From Adiantum capillus-veneris (lineage: Eukaryota > Streptophyta > Polypodiopsida > Polypodiales > Pteridaceae), in NCBI GenBank assembly GCA_014529385.2, contig CM043960.1, forward strand, positions 74,251,410 through 74,311,409: 60,000 nucleotides of DNA. The letters run 5' to 3'. Position numbers and translations under genes: made by a program. The first letter of the stretch is position 1. Every line of letters begins with the position of its first letter. The notes under the pieces were generated by a model that saw only the letters and a list, made by a program, of their open reading frames with translations, did no database searches and had not been told where the DNA came from. Positions 33,475-44,979 of the stretch are shown in pieces.

Positions 33475-34684
33475 TAATTTGCCCATCCCCTAGCCTGCTA
33501 GATCATTCATGATCAGCAACAGCAAAGAGAGATATGAGACTCGCCGCATCACAGGTCTCCTCATCCTTCAACAACATTGCTTGCTGCACAGAAAACTCAT
33601 CTTGCTCGACCATCATCAACCTGGCATGATACAATTTAAGACGCAATCCATTTACCCTTCACTTATGTAGAAACCCATCCAGGCTAGCCAACTGATATGT
33701 ACCATTCGGGGAACACTCCACTACCTTGAAAGGGACTTCCCACTTAATTTGAAACTTCTTTTGGAAGGTGTTGTCCAGCTTACTGTTGTAGTGCAAAACC
33801 AAGTCTTGCTTCTTGATACCCTTACTTTTGACCTTTTCATTTATCTTTTCCAAAGCCCTATCTTGCATCTGCCCATAATGTTCCAATGCACTCATCCTAT
33901 CCAGCTGAACCTCTTGTAGCTGTAAGAGCCTCTCTTCGAATGCATCACTAGGTGGCCCAAGCAAATTCTCTAACATCTTGACCGCAGGCAACTCTACTTC
34001 CACAGGCAATAGTGCTTCTTTTCCATACACCAAATGAAATGGATTAAACCTTGTACCTGTCTTCACCGAAGTACGGTAAGCCCATAATGCACTAGGCAAT
34101 TCCAAATCCCAATTCTTTCCTTGGTGCTCTATCACTTTCGAAAGAATCTGTACCAACTCACCATTGAATCTTTCATTTAATCCATTACACTGTGGGTAAT
34201 AAGGAGTGGTATGCTGGTGCATAATCTTCATCTTTGCACATAAAAAATCTAGCAGTTTAGCTCTAAAGCTAGGCCCCTTATCTGAAAGTAGCTCCAGTGG
34301 CACCCCAAACTTTCAACATATTTCATCATACACAAATTTTGCCACATCCTTTGCAATGATTTGTTTTACTGCTATAGCCTCTGCCCATCTAGAGAGATAG
34401 TCCACTGCCGTCAAGATATAGCTTTTGCCCCTGCTTGTGATAGGTAACGGGCCTATTGCATCAATCCCCCACTTTTCAAACACATCAAACGCCATAATGG
34501 TTTTTCGTATCTCTGGCTTCAACACTCTCTTCCCAAATGCTTGACACCTATTGCAAGACCTACACCAATGGTGAACATCCTTATGCAAACTAGGCCATAC
34601 ATACCCCTCTTGCAAAATCTTATGCAAGATGATCTTTAGAGCAAAATGGCCACCACATGCGCCTTCATGATTCTCTTCCAACAC
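33475..34684 (-). pseudogene. Integrase of element C
   Basis: Frame 34684-34313 has the zinc-binding block (HEGACGGHF, WCRSCNRCQ), the first Asp in WGIDAIGPLP and an AVDYLSRWAEA stretch. A single TGA at about 34310 separates it from 34303-33659, which has LLSDKGPSF (second Asp), NGLNERFNGELVQ (Glu), ALWAYRTSVKTGTRF, LVYGKEALLPVEVE and a C-terminal NTFQKKFQIKWEVPF region. All catalytic residues are kept, and one nonsense mutation is the only visible break. The final ~180 bp before the LTR hold the C-terminal end and a purine-rich tract (minus AGGGGATGGG). Confidence 0.88.
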
Positions 34685-34699
34685 TCTATAAATCTCCTC

Positions 34700-35292
34700 T
34701 CACCAAGGTACACGTCTCAACACGAGATCAGACCCTTTCATGTATAAGACATCACCCATCAATTTGTACCTGTATGCTCTACGCACAAAACCATACTTCT
34801 TAGACTTCTGAATCTCCTTTGGAATGATTCCTGTTAGCAAAAACTCCTCTTCTTGAGCCAAACTTTCCCGACCATGATAAAGAGGTAAAGTGGTCCTCAA
34901 CACAAATAGCTCCCCAATCATGCCTTGAGCTGCTTCATGTGCCTCTCCATTTAGAGCATGTTCAATGTGTCTGAGGCTCCATGCTTCGAACTTTTTTAAC
35001 AGGCCTTTAATTCTGAAGCACATTTCCTTCAATGAGGTGTTCTTCTCTTCCAAACACCCATCACTTGCTTCACCACTAACAAGGCATCACCTTTTATGCT
35101 CAACCTTCGAACCCCATGCTTCAAACAAATGTGTAATCCGGCTTCCACAGTAGCATATTCAGCCTCATTGTTACTATGAGCATCCAATTTGAACCCTCTC
35201 TTGCATACTAGCTTCCCCTCTAGATCATAAAGTGCTATACCCCGTGAAGCTGCATCATGGATCTTTCTGTATGAACCATCAAATAACAACAC
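34700..35292 (-). pseudogene. Acquired second RNase H (aRNH) of element C
   Basis: Frame 35292-35029 gives LLFDGSYRK (Asp), NNEAEYATVEAGL (Glu) and SIKGDALLVVKQVMG (Asp). After a frameshift near 35040 the frame 35053-34700 continues with FEAWSLRHIEHALNGEAHEA, the His/Asn end of the domain. This follows a first, degenerate RNase H (in 36777-35296). A second RNase H of this type after the native one is a known hallmark of plant Tat elements. It is separated from the RT frame by a stop at 35293-35295. Confidence 0.85.
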
Positions 35293-35295
35293 ATG

Positions 35296-36777
35296 TCAAT
35301 TGCTGATCTGTGGTACTTCTTCAACTACCTTTCTCACCACCTCTTCCTTAACAATAAGGGGATTCTCCTTGTGGGTCAACAAATCAGCTAGGGTAGCCCT
35401 TGTACTATCTTCCACTAGAAAAGAGAACTCAAACTCTTGCAGCTCAATTACCCATTTCTTCACCACATTTGACATGTTAGTACCATTAATTAATTGTGGA
35501 AAAAAGGAATAACTCGTCAAGAAAACAAAAGACCGTGGTAGCAAGTAATGACGAAATCGTCGACAAGCAAATATTACACTGGCCATCACTACCTCTACTT
35601 CCGAGAACTTTCTCTCCGCTACCAACTTCACTCGGCTTGCACAATACACTGGCCTCATATAATGGATGCCCTTCCCCTTTTGCAATAGCATGGCTCCAAT
35701 GGCATCATCCCCTACTGATGGGTTAACATAAAACACTTTCTCCCAATCAAGAGCCTGCATGGTTGACAACCCCCATAACACCTCTTTCACCTCTTGAAAC
35801 ACTTCTTCACACTTGTCATCCCATTGCAATGGATCATGCTTTGCCACTTGATGTAATCGATAAAGAAGCTGCGAAGACAATGGAATAAATCGTGCCATGT
35901 ACTTCACTTTGTGTATAAAAGTTGCCAATTGCTTCGTACTCGTAGGTGATGGAAGAAGAATAATAGACTTAACCTTTTCTGAATCATCCTCAATGCCATT
36001 TTCTGACAACATATGGCCCAATAACTTCACCCTTGGCTGTGTTAGATGACATTTCTTTGGATTTAGTTGTCCTCCACATTCATCATATCGAGCCAATACC
36101 ATCTGCATCTTCTCATGGTGTTCAGCCCTACTGCTATAAACACAGAAGTCATCCATTAAAGCTTTAACACAACTACCAATGAATGGTTCCAACACCCAAT
36201 TTTCTCTCTCTTGATAGAAAGAAGGTCCATTTGACAACCCAAATGGCAATACTGTGTAGCAATAGCAGCCCCATGGCGTAATAAAAGTGGTCTTTGTGAG
36301 GTCTTTAAGAGCAATCTTCAATTGAAAATAGCCTGAAAAACCATCACACACACTGTACCTCTCATAACCTTCCACTGAATCCAACATCTGATCGATGAAT
36401 GGAAGAGGATATGGGTTCTTCTTAGTGGCTGCGTTTAAGGGTTTAAAATCTACACAGATTCTCCACTTCCCATCCTTCTTTGGACTGACTACAACTGGAC
36501 TCACCCATTCTGTGGTCTCCACAGGGACTATGAACCCTGCCTTCATTAACTTGTCCACCTCTTCTCTCAAGGCTTCCATTTTCTCCTGACCCATCCTTCT
36601 TAGTCTTTGCCGCACTGGCTTAGCACCTTCTTTTAGCTCTATATGCATCTCTTCTCCCTTGAACCCTCTGATCTCTTCATATGAAGTAATGAACAAATCA
36701 GGAAAACTAGCCAGCATGTGAAAATATATATCCTTCTCCATAGCTGAGAGGTCTCCACTGATCATTTGTGTCATCAA
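35296..36777 (-). CDS. Reverse transcriptase plus degenerate RNase H of element C
   Basis: A 493-codon open frame. RT blocks in order: WVSPVVVSPKKDGKWRICVD, YPLPFIDQML, SVCDGFSGYFQL (the first catalytic Asp region), TVLPFGLSNGPSF, ALMDDFCVYS (the catalytic box, here LMDD), then HLTQPRVKLLGHMLSENG. The native RNase H follows with FYVNPSVGDDAIGAM, where the first Asp is Asn, and FSEVEVVMA in place of TERE, so it is probably inactive. In the Tat family the native domain is known to decay once the second RNase H takes over. The ATG is the first in frame; translation probably came as part of a gag-pol precursor. Confidence 0.9.
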   Translation of the reverse strand: MMTQMISGDLSAMEKDIYFHMLASFPDLFITSYEEIRGFKGEEMHIELKEGAKPVRQRLRRMGQEKMEALREEVDKLMKAGFIVPVETTEWVSPVVVSPKKDGKWRICVDFKPLNAATKKNPYPLPFIDQMLDSVEGYERYSVCDGFSGYFQLKIALKDLTKTTFITPWGCYCYTVLPFGLSNGPSFYQERENWVLEPFIGSCVKALMDDFCVYSSRAEHHEKMQMVLARYDECGGQLNPKKCHLTQPRVKLLGHMLSENGIEDDSEKVKSIILLPSPTSTKQLATFIHKVKYMARFIPLSSQLLYRLHQVAKHDPLQWDDKCEEVFQEVKEVLWGLSTMQALDWEKVFYVNPSVGDDAIGAMLLQKGKGIHYMRPVYCASRVKLVAERKFSEVEVVMASVIFACRRFRHYLLPRSFVFLTSYSFFPQLINGTNMSNVVKKWVIELQEFEFSFLVEDSTRATLADLLTHKENPLIVKEEVVRKVVEEVPQISN

Positions 36778-37022
36778 TTCTTCTTTGACAACTCAACCTT
36801 GGTTTGCATCATCCCTTCAATCACTTCATAAGGCCCTTCACTTTCATCTTCAACCTCATTCGCAAATGCAACTAAACCAAACTCCTAGATTTCTTTGTCC
36901 ATCAAAAGAAATGCAACATCAGCATCCTCATCACTGCTGGTAGTGCTATCACTATCCTCATCAGTCACCGGGGAAGAGTCTTCATCACTAGACTCATCCT
37001 CATCTTCATAAAGCTCCTCTAA

Positions 37023-37424
37023 TCATTTCCTTGTGTCCATATTATAAAGCCTCTTGGTACCTGTCTTTCCATAGAGGCTAATCGTACCATGTCGCCAATC
37101 TTGAACAGCTCCCACTGCACGTAACCATGGTCTGCCCAGTATAATAGGATATGCTCCCAACCCTGCTGGCATCACATGAAAATCAACCACTGCCTTTGCA
37201 TCATATGCCTCCACTTCTAAGCTCTTTACAACACCCAAGCATTTTACTTTTTGATGGTTTTCCAATCTGACCCGAAAACCTAACACCCTAGCCACTGTGA
37301 GACCCATCTTCTCAACGCATGAGTGTGTTATGACGCATATTTGGGCTCCGCCATCCACATAACCTTGTCCCAAATTTTTCCTTTTATGCCACACATCTAC
37401 TTGGACAAATATCTGGTAGCTCAT
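37023..37424 (-). pseudogene. Protease of element C
   Basis: 133 codons. YVDGGAQICVITHSC holds the retropepsin active site, as DGGA rather than DS/TGA, and YPIILGRPWLRAVGAV is the second block. About 245 bp of broken linker (acidic, about 36778-37022) separate it from RT. It overlaps nothing and would be part of the precursor. Confidence 0.8.
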
Positions 37425-37491
37425 CCATTGCCAACACCTTTACTAAACCTCTCCCTGGCTCTTTCTCCATTGGGTTAACCATCCTCTTCCA

Positions 37492-38936
37492 CTATCTCTT
37501 TAGATTAGGCACCCTCTCTATAAGCTGCCCAAAAGTAACATCTGCCTTCCTGCTCGTCAGATACTCCTTCAAGTCATAGCTTAATTGCCCATCCCCTAGT
37601 GGAAAATCTGAAACATGAAACTTTCGACGAGCTCTCCTCTTCCTCTTGGCCTTGACATCCTCGCCTTCATGGCTCTTTCCTTTCTTCTTACTAGGACCTG
37701 GGGCACTTCTTCCTTCCTTATCCTCTATGGTCCTCTTTCCAATAGGCATCACTAATGTATCCTCTAGCTTTGATGCCTTCTCCAAGGTGACTACACTTAG
37801 CACTTTTGTCTTTCCCTTTTCCTCCTGGGTCAGTCCACTGGTTCCTTCATCTCCCTTAATTTCGATGCCATAATCATTTGACCTAGTTAGCACCTGTCTT
37901 GGCAATGGATACATGTCTCCCCCATCCTTGGTGGCTTATCACATTGCGGGCTGATGTGACCCAACTCTCCACAATTATAACATGTGGGTGTCTGCCTCCA
38001 AAACCTACCATTGCTTTGTCCAACACCATTCTTAGGCCTTTCTTCACCTCCTGGCTGATTTGCAAACCTCCCTTGACCTCGATTATTTCCCACTTGACCA
38101 AGCATGTTTAGGCTGAGATTCTTCATCAAATCTACCACTTGCCTCATGTCTTGCCTTAGCCCATCATCCTACGCCGATGTAGTGACCACTGTTGGCATAA
38201 CCTGAGTAGTAACAGGAACCACTGGTTCATGATGAACCCCTGACATGCGACCTTGTAAAGACTCTATAGGCTGAAATTCAGACCTCATGGGCAAAGACTC
38301 CACCCCTAGTTGGCTCATTTTCCTCAACTTCCACTCTTTGTTCCTTGCTACCTCTAGTGCATCTTCATATGTCCTAGGCTTCTTTAGCTCCATTCTCCAA
38401 CGTATATTCTCCCAAAGACCAGCCAAGAACCTATCCTTCTTCATCATGTCAGGCGGGGGTACCTGTGGTGTTAAGGCCTTGCACATCCGCTCCCATGCCA
38501 ATGAGAACTTACGTATGTACGCATCTACTGGCTCACCTTCCTATTGCACCAAACCTTGTACTTCTTGCCACACTTTGTCAGGATCTTCTATCTTCACAAA
38601 CTCCACTTCCAACCCATGCCTTAGATTGTCCCAACTCAATATTACAGGTGGATCAGCCACATGCAACTCCTCTTCAAATGTTTTGGACCAGATTCGTGCA
38701 TCACTCTTCAAACAAATTTGGAGAAGACGTAACATCTGTGCAGGGTCATGAATCTGGTTGCTAATGCAGGCAACCTCCATCTTTTCCAAAAAATCTTCCA
38801 CATCTTCATCAATTCTTCCATGAAACTCCAGATAAGAGAAAGCCATGGCTACCCAAGTTTCAATGCTTTGAGAACCCCTTTGAACACACGTGCAAGAACC
38901 CAAAACTTTTACTGACTCAATTCCCAGAAACTTCAA
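37492..38936 (-). pseudogene. gag of element C, with a few stops
   Basis: Pieces 38936-38541, 38501-38169 and 38147-37887 are one frame region interrupted by TAG codons near 38540 and 38168. The capsid core shows MAFSYLEFHGRIDEDVEDFLEKM (in part), WVAMAFSYL, IWSKTFEEELHV and RFLAGLWENIRWRM. The nucleocapsid knuckle is CYNCGELGHISPQC (C-x2-C-x4-H-x4-C). Frame 37914-37492 is a following basic, nuclear-localisation-like tail (KAKRKRRARRK). Reading needs stop suppression or the copy is dead. Confidence 0.82.
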
Positions 38937-39875
38937 TGGAGCTCAACTTTAGATAAGGACAAACACATGCACATCAAATGATTTTTCATAGTTGATCATC
39001 GGAATTACAACAGGCAAAGGACATTCCAAGATCTCTCTTAATCTTCTTGGCCCGAACATAAAGACTATGCGCTGCTAGAAAAAGATCTTCCTGGACACAT
39101 GAACATTAATCTGGATTCTTTGAGTTAAATGAAAGGGAGTGAATTGAGGGCCATTTTGATCATCCATTAAATCCAACCATGTAGCTCCCAAGAAAGCACA
39201 CCTGTCTTATCCTCTGATTTTGCCAAAATTTCAGCAGCATCACAGCATAAATGGTTCAAAAAAACCAAAAACCAGCCATCATAACTTGGAAAAATTTTGG
39301 CAGAGTTTCCCCAGAAGTAGAGCAGTAGGAACCCAAAATATAGACTGTATATGTATGCATAAACTGTCAACAATAGAACCCGAGCATCAAATAGGACTCA
39401 CTAGTACATAGCCTATGGCGAGGTCACAAAAAGGGTGCTCCAGCTACCTGTATCACCGAAACGATCTCCACATTTGAGAATCCCCCAGCTCAATAAAAAT
39501 CTCACGCTATCGACCCTCACACGAAGGCTTATGCAAATCGCGTATAGTCAAGTCTCAGAAATGACTATCTTCCAGACCAAGTCTCAAAAATGGCTAGGAC
39601 TACCAAATACAACCAAGTATGGCTCCACAAATGTGTACAATGGCAGTTTCCACAAGTAACGTACAATCCTGCAGACAATGCGCTCAAATAGGCGCCAAGT
39701 GATGCATACCCACAACAACTCCAAGTGATATCACTGCTAGTATATCACTGTACTCTAGCTACCTGTACCTATGTGAATCACCTGTACCTGTACGTGTCCC
39801 TGTAACCTGCAACCTGTAACCTGCAGCCCCGAACCTCGAATCTTGAAGCTCGAAGCAGAAGGTACTCGAACAAGA
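38937..39875 (-). other. Leader of element C
   Basis: About 0.9 kb between PBS and gag. No protein-like frame. It includes short direct repeats such as CCTGTAACCTGCAACCTG near 39795-39830. Confidence 0.6.
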
Positions 39876-39893
39876 TCCTCCCTGGGGGCGCCA
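39876..39893 (-). promoter_or_regulatory. Primer-binding site of element C (tRNA not assigned)
   Basis: The minus strand reads TGGCGCCCCCAGGGAGG, 6 nt inside the 5' LTR. It starts with the CCA complement TGG and shares TGGCGCC with the Asp-type sites but then departs, so I do not name the primer tRNA. Confidence 0.7.
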
Positions 39894-39899
39894 AAAGAA

Positions 39900-41043
39900 T
39901 GTGAGCGGGATGGAAACACACACAACGCCTCTATAATGACCCAACACACACTCTTGGGATGAAACACACACACATTATGGGGCGCCACTCGGCTTACACA
40001 ACCAGCATGGCCGAGACAGGAAACACACAGACGGAGTGAGAAGAGAGAGATTTTCCACTTGCCCACTCAACACTCACACATACACACTCACACACACACT
40101 CTCAATTCAGCTCAAAGGAGGAAAATTGATGTTGTTTAGACTCAATGAAGCTCAGCCCAACACCAATGGGGCAAATAGTTTACACAGTATTGAGGAAATA
40201 CACCAGATACAACCACAAAGTTAAGTAGAGGCTTCACTCACCGGAGAAGATTACACAGAAAAACAGAAGAAAATCTATGAGGAATTTGGAAAAATGGACA
40301 GCACCATTGCATCCGGAACGCCCAAAAACCCCACCCTACAATGTCACAGTGCTCAAATCCGACCTTGGATGAGCAGTTTAGGGCCAAAAAATGCTCCAAA
40401 AACAGCAAAAACACACTTGCGGCTGTTCCTCCTCTCTTCTCCATGTTTTTTTCTGGTCTTCTTTCAGTTTTTTCATTTCCCACACTTAGCTTTATTAGTT
40501 GGGCACCCGCGGCCTTTTAGATGACCTCAAACGGACCCCGAACAGGCCAAAAACTGACCTCGTAGTGCATAGTTGTCATCCTGTTGCATCCATGCGCACA
40601 CCTGGCACTCATTTCTTTTCAATAATGCGTCTCGAAAACACGTGAAGTGGCCCCAAAAAGTGGTCCTAATGATGACCTTCCTGCATAACTCTCACAAGAA
40701 AACACCCACGTTGTGTCCGTATTCATCCACGTGCAAGTATTGACCCCGTTCAGCCGCTTGACGCCACTAGATGCCATCTGACGCACCTGCTTACCTCATG
40801 TCGTCGGTCCATGGATAGCTTCCTTGAGAAGTTTTATGCGCTACCAACTCCTCCTTATTGTAGAAAAAACACACTGGTACTGATAATAGTGAAAATCGCT
40901 ACACTATGTACACCATGTCCTACCTGTACACATGTGGGCCCCACGTAACCACCTGGCTATGGAAATTGGGTAATCCTTTATTCGATGCACCATGCATGTG
41001 TATGTACATATGTGCAGTCCCTTGCTCAAAAAAACTCGTGACA
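39900..41043 (-). repeat. 5' LTR of element C
   Basis: 1144 bp, partner of 32329-33474, with the PBS beside its inner end. The outer end TGACA abuts ATGT of element B. Confidence 0.92.
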
Positions 41044-42645
41044 ATGTCTTCAAACCTTGATAATATCCTATCACAATCAACAATATATGGTTAGCCACAA
41101 ACTGTTTGCACCCCCTCTTATCCTTGGCTTCATCTCTTTCACCCTCTTCACACCCTTTTATCGGCACATCGTCAATTAAAGGCATAGTAACCTGAGGAAT
41201 GAAGTCCCACAACACTTTATTCATCCCATTCATCATGTGTGCAACTGAATTAGTTGCACCCTGTGGCAAGGTACACATTCTTACTAATCCCAAAGGAGTA
41301 CACATGGTTGTTAGATCCCTACTTTCCATAGCCAATTGAAACTGATCATAGCCCAAATACAAGTCTCCCATAGAATAGATAGCTCTACCTGCAAAGGCCT
41401 TTGCAAATTCATCAACCACTAGACCTGTTCCTACATTTTTTATACTTACCTTGTTTATTGGCTGCATGTCCTGTATAAACCTCAATGTACCATTCTTCTT
41501 GGAACCATAAACCATCTGTTAGAGTAAGGAGAACAAGAGGGCTCCAAAATGCCCATCTTAATCTTTTCATTTAGCAAATGAACTAGCTTAGGAGGATGGG
41601 CCTTTGGAACAGGATAGACCGTAAGTTCCAAGGCAAGTGTGGACAATATATATCACTGTAGGAGCTACAACACTAGGATCAACACAACCGATTTCACCTA
41701 GTTGGAGCCTTCCCATGCTTCTTTAAAATTTGTTGAAATTATTCTATCTCTTCTCGATTTAGAAAATATGCATCACTAATCTTTAGTTCCTATAGAGTTT
41801 CTTTAGTAAATGAGTGGCCAATTTTACCTGGATCTTGGAGAATAGGTTGTTGAGACGCTTTCTCCATAACTGTATCACTTTCTTTTGGCAACAAAATGGC
41901 CACTGGTCTGACCTTCTTTGCCCATTGTTTGTATTTTGTATTCACTTGTACCTCTTCTGCATCTAACTCTTCTTTGAATTGCAAAATAAAATCATACATG
42001 TTTAGAGAATTTACCTTAACCATATTTAAAGTAGCTTGACCATTAGATTGTATGACTGCATCCAATTCTCCCATTGTATCCACAAACGTGTATTCTTCAA
42101 AAATTCTTGAAATTGTTTCATCTGGATCCAATATTTCACATCCTTGAAATATGCCTTGGACATCGCAAACATGTTTCCTCTCCCATTTGCACAAATCATT
42201 GAACTTTTTGTAAGACACCGAACCCTCTGAAGCCAATCCCAGAAATCTGTTGTCAGCGAGAACTTATCCTCCAAAGCACCATCGTAGTCCCGCTTTACAA
42301 TGGCACTTGGAAAAAATCCTAAAAACCCCTATTCTCTTTGAATTTTTTTGTCAAATTTGGTAATGGATGATCTCTTAAGGTATCAATGTTCCTAGCATGA
42401 TCTACACAAACAATTAGAAATTGAACTGCTTTCTTAACATCACGCCTTCTGATTTGAGCATATGTGAATCCATTATTTAAAACCTTGGTTTGCATCCTCA
42501 CTGCCATAATGTAAGGCTATCCTAAGATGATTGGATATGTAGGGTAATCTTGTATGAAAAAAATTTGTTCATTGCTTATGTCCCCTATGGTTATTTTAAC
42601 ATTAGGTCATACACCATACAAATCCCTTGATAGTGCAGTGGAAGC
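41044..42645 (-). pseudogene. RT palm and protease-RT linker of element B
   Basis: Frame 41515-40904 (its last ~45 codons are LTR of C) shows NGTLRFIQDMQPINKVS, AIYSMGDLYLGYDQFQL (first catalytic Asp), RMCTLPQGATNS and MPLIDDVPIKG, the catalytic box with Ile in place of Tyr (about 41165-41187). Frames 42236-41790 and 42507-42319 are the linker and the end of protease (AVQFLIVCVDHARN, LRDHPLPNL). Stops near 41520 and 42300 break the frame. Confidence 0.82.
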
Positions 42646-42990
42646 TCAGATACGCCACCCATCTTCCACATCAATAGGCCGCTTTCCTTTCAAGAACAAA
42701 CTCTTTGACATAAGGTTTACTTCTGACCCATGATCTACCAATGCAACAACCGGCTCTTCCGAATCACCTACCTTTACCAAAGTTTCAATAGCAGCCTTGG
42801 CCCAATGATTCCGTGTAAAATGACTGTGAGCTACATCTTCTCCATACTCATCCTCATGAAATATGACATGCTTTACCCGTCTCGGAATCTCAATGTTGTC
42901 CACTATGCTTCCCCATTCATCTTCAGCTAGTTCTTCTTCATTAACACTACCCATAATAGCTTGGATTTGTTCATAAATGCTCTGGAGTCC
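42646..42990 (-). pseudogene. Protease N-part of element B, cut by copia 2
   Basis: VVALVDHGSEVNLMS is a retropepsin-like active site of the DxGS/A kind, preceded by HSHFTRNHWAKAAIETLV. The open frame is read into from the LTR of copia 2 (its first ten codons are LTR sequence), which shows the insertion. The upstream gag of B was not found beyond 54741. Confidence 0.8.
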
Positions 42991-43160
42991 TGTTGGAATT
43001 AGGGTTGCAGAGAAACACACACATCTTGGAGAAGATTAAGGAAGCTTAAGGCACACAATAGAGTGTGCATAACTTAGTGTGCAATGGAAAGATAGATAGC
43101 ACAAGAGTGATGGGCGTATATACAATGCACGGGGGAAAAAACCTCCTAAGAGGGAAAAGA
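42991..43160 (-). repeat. Truncated 3' LTR of copia 2
   Basis: TGTTGGAATTAGGG to about GAGGGAAAA matches 4345-4522 of copia 1. The next bases are the RNase H C-terminal codons (minus reading NLADLF), so U3 is deleted here and no PPT remains. Confidence 0.8.
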
Positions 43161-44922
43161 TCTGCAAGGTTGTCCTATGTTGGCACATAAGCCAAGATGA
43201 TCTCTACTGCTGAGAGCCTCTCCCTGACATAGTGGTAATGCACCTCAATGTGCTTTGTGCGAGCATGAAAAACTCGGTTCCTCGCAAATGCCAATGCGCT
43301 CTGACTGTCTGTGTAGATAGTGTTGGCAGTGTCCTGTCCAACACCCAAATCAGCCATAAGGCGTATGAGCCATACACACTCAACCGTAGCTGTGAAGACT
43401 GCCCTGTACTCAGCCTCACAACTCGAAGTAGCCCGAGTAGGTTGCTTCTTGCTCAACCATGATATACATGAACTGCCAAGTATGAAACAAAAACCACTTG
43501 TGGACACTCGCGTGTCAAAACAACTAGCCCAATCTGAGTTCGAAAAAGCATGTAAGTCTGGCGGCAATGATCCCCCCTTGGGATAAAACAAGCCAATATG
43601 TAAAGTGTCACTAAGGTAGCGGAAAATCCTCTTGATAGCCTGCCAATGCTTAGACCCTGGGCTATGCATAAATCTGTTGACCTGTGAGACTGCAAACTGA
43701 ATATCTGGCCTCGTGTTTTATACATAAATGAGGCATCCAACAGCAGTTTGGTAAAGAGTGACATCAGCAGGATCGCCACCATCATGTAGACTCAACTTCA
43801 AACCTGTTTCCATGGGAGTGGCAATAGGTTTGCAATCCTCAAGTCCAAACTTACATAGCAATGTCTATATGTAACTTTTTGACACAAGGCAATACCACCA
43901 TCACACTGCTTAAACTGTATACCCAAGTAATGATGCAACAACCCCAAATCTTTCATCTTGAAAGTAGCATTCAAATCAGCCTTAAATTCAACAATATGTC
44001 TCTCATTTGGTCCAGCGATCAGCAAATTATCAACATAAAGAACCACAATGAGAATTACATCACCCTCATGCTTTACATACAATGTGATTTCTGTTGGACT
44101 ATTACAAAAGCCTCGTTTAACCAAATGAGTGTCAGCTTTGTCATACCAAGCACGAGGAGATTTCTTCAACCCATAAAAAGCCTTCTTACATCTGCACACT
44201 TTGTCCTCTTGTCCTTTTATGACAAAACCGCGAGGCTACGTTACATAAACTTCCTCAAATATGTCCCCATTCAAGAAAGCAGTAACAATGTTTGATTGAT
44301 GTACATCCCAACCAAAATGAGCTGCCAATGCACATAGAAAACATACAGTAGTCATACGACAAGTGGGAGCAAAAGTCTGTTCATAATCTATGTCTTTTTG
44401 TTGTGCATAACCTTTTGCAACAAGTCGAGCCTTATGGCGATCGATCTCACCATCCGGCTTGCATTTCATTTTGTAAACCCACTTCCTACCAATGGCCTTT
44501 TTCCTAGGAGGAAAATCACATAAAGTCCATGTGTCATTTTCTATAAGTGCATCATATTCTGATTGCATGGCAGCTATCCAATTTTCTAAATTCTGTGCTT
44601 CATCAAAAGACAGAGGCTCCTCAACATCATGTAAGCTAGACACAGCCAAAGCATAACAATATGATGCATAAGATGCATGGCGAGAGCCTGAACGAGTACG
44701 ACTAGACAAAGGTGCATCCAATTTACTGTCACGCAAAGTGTGCACCAACCATTTTGGCATACCTCTAGCCTGCTCATTTTCAGCCCTTTCCTCATCAAGT
44801 ACATCATGTACATCTGCATCATTAATAGGCTGATCTAAAACATTTTCAGAAACCCCCATAGGCTGTACATTTGCCTGATTGGAACTTACATTCGTATTTC
44901 CACCACTAAAAAGAGGCAACAA
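43161..44922 (-). pseudogene. RT and RNase H of copia 2
   Basis: RNase H (43669-43175) keeps SCEAEYRAVF but has SNSDWASC where copia 1 has SDSDWAGC, and it ends in a TAG inside YVPT*. RT (44922-44236, 44199-43798) keeps the RLVAKGYAQQKDIDYEQTF and QSNIVTAFLNGD blocks, but the catalytic YVDD has become YVDN (about 44027-44038), and FLNGDIFEEVYVT is followed by a stop. Several frameshifts separate the pieces. It cannot be active. Confidence 0.9.
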
Positions 44923-44979
44923 AGTGTCATAAATGTCCTATGAGCTTACATTATTGTCTCTAGTACATGACAGCAAGGG

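Larger units (their letters stand above)
32329..41043 (-). mobile_element. Tat-like Ty3/gypsy retrotransposon C (8.7 kb, both LTRs)
   Basis: LTRs at 32329-33474 and 39900-41043 start TGTGAGCGGG and end TGACA and are nearly identical by eye, which suggests a fairly recent insertion. The minus strand holds PBS, leader, gag, protease, RT-RNase H, a second acquired RNase H, and integrase. Flanks ACGT (32325-32328) and ATGT (41044-41047) form an imperfect target duplication. The element sits inside the RT gene of element B. A few stops and one frameshift break its frames, so it is non-autonomous now. Confidence 0.92.
30171..42990 (-). mobile_element. Decayed Ty3/gypsy retrotransposon B, split by element C
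   Basis: Minus-strand pieces in the order protease (42990-42646), linker (42507-41790), RT palm (41515-41044), then after the C insertion RT thumb and RNase H (32328-31640) and integrase (31633-30171). The two RT halves abut across C with a 4-bp near-duplication (ACGT/ATGT). Neither LTR nor gag could be fixed. On the right, copia 2 interrupts B just upstream of the protease. The RT carries IDD in place of the usual YxDD, and frames are broken in many places. Confidence 0.8.
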
